64,000 nt of DNA, from positions 901,381-965,380 of the forward strand of contig NZ_FPKU01000002.1 in assembly GCF_900119845.1 (NCBI RefSeq). Direction: 5' to 3'. The stretch's first letter is position 1; every line of letters starts with the position of its first letter. Positions 63,661 to 64,000 of the stretch are shown in pieces. The DNA is from Devosia enhydra (lineage in GTDB: Bacteria > Pseudomonadota > Alphaproteobacteria > Rhizobiales > Devosiaceae). The position numbers and the translations under genes are program-made. A model generated the notes under the pieces. The model saw only the letters and a program-made list of their open reading frames with translations, ran no database searches and was not told where the DNA came from.

Positions 63661-64000
63661 ATGGCCCGTATCGGCCTCGTCGCACATGACGACAAGAAGG
63701 ACGAGCTGGCCGCCTGGGCGCTGGCCAATCGCGAGGCGCTGTCCCGCCACACGATTTTCGCCACCGGCACCACCGGCGGACGCGTGATGGCCGAAACCGG
63801 GCTTGCGCTCACCCGGCTCAAGAGCGGGCCCCTTGGCGGAGACGCGCAGCTTGGCGCCATGATCGTCGAGGGGCAGCTCGATGCGCTGGTCTTTTTCATC
63901 GATCCGCTGACCGCCCAGCCCCATGACGTCGACATCAAGGCGCTGATCCGCCTCGCGACGCTTTACGACACGCTGTTCGCCATCAATCGCCCTACGGCCG
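63661..64000 (+). CDS. mgsA: Methylglyoxal synthase, 3' end cut by window
   Basis: At least 113 residues, starting ATG 63661 after [24 protein letters not shown] opens it as in Mgs[11 protein letters not shown] is the phosphate-binding loop, [16 protein letters not shown] follows, and [18 protein letters not shown] is the family signature. It converts dihydroxyacetone phosphate to methylglyoxal. The full enzyme is about 120-150 residues, so little is missing. It lies 21 bases after cheY2. Confidence 0.92.
   Translation, partial: MARIGLVAHDDKKDELAAWALANREALSRHTIFATGTTGGRVMAETGLALTRLKSGPLGGDAQLGAMIVEGQLDALVFFIDPLTAQPHDVDIKALIRLATLYDTLFAINRPTA

Overview
The window is high-GC DNA with tightly packed genes, many ATGA or TGATG stop-start overlaps and AGGAGG-type ribosome binding sites. 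The gene content points to an alphaproteobacterium of the Hyphomicrobiales: ABC importers with GntR/FCD regulators, a two-PAS HWE-type kinase beside a FATGUY-type receiver, a rhizobial-style chemotaxis operon, an alternative MEP-pathway reductoisomerase homologue (DRL type) and dispersed intergenic dyad repeats. A Devosia-like genus is a guess from the combination only.

Layout. (1) 1-2037: the end of an operon with two unrecognised beta-rich proteins and an enolase-superfamily dehydratase/racemase. (2) 2095-17867: a catabolic regulon with an M28 peptidase, a GntR/FCD regulator, HyuB/HyuA (oxoprolinase/hydantoinase type), an M20 peptidase, an oligopeptide-type ABC importer, an M24 protein that has lost metal ligands and an alpha/beta hydrolase. 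The same 13-bp operator occurs twice back-to-back before the regulator and once between the two divergent transporter operons. (3) 17893-21219: a DUF454 protein and a very large DUF2339 membrane protein. (4) 21355-27136: an AfuABC-like importer operon with a PP2C-like protein inserted in it, divergent from a glucosamine-6-phosphate deaminase. I read this as a candidate sugar-phosphate uptake system. (5) 27188-29704: isocitrate dehydrogenase divergent from a LysR regulator. (6) 29928-42295: a second peptide/amide catabolic cluster with a complete dipeptide-type importer, a leaderless type-I binding-fold protein, an AstE/ASPA-type deacylase, a GntR/FCD regulator, a DapA-family lyase, a D-hydantoinase-type amidohydrolase and an FAD amine oxidase. 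A shared CTGTATAYGAA-like element lies before all three transcription units.

(7) 42389-49485: mixed genes: rpsU, small stress-type proteins, an orphan BrnA-like antitoxin, recQ, an amidohydrolase with an altered metal site, a cold-shock gene, a SpeE-like methyltransferase and tRNA-Ala(CGC). (8) 49631-55083: an SDR reductase, a Gfo/Idh/MocA oxidoreductase, the kinase-receiver pair and the DRL-like enzyme. (9) 55255-63639: the chemotaxis cluster STAS-cheY-cheA-cheW-[antisense CheT-like gene]-cheD-[membrane PAS/coiled-coil gene]-cheR-cheB-cheY, followed by the start of mgsA.

The two peptide/amide clusters look like parallel scavenging pathways: import of an oligopeptide-like or cyclic amide compound, ring opening (HyuAB or hydantoinase), then cleavage by peptidases, each under its own GntR/FCD repressor. 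The most unusual items are the PP2C-containing Afu-type operon, the antisense CheZ/CheT-like gene and unknown membrane protein in the che cluster, and the repeated TTAG-N6/7-CTAA elements there.
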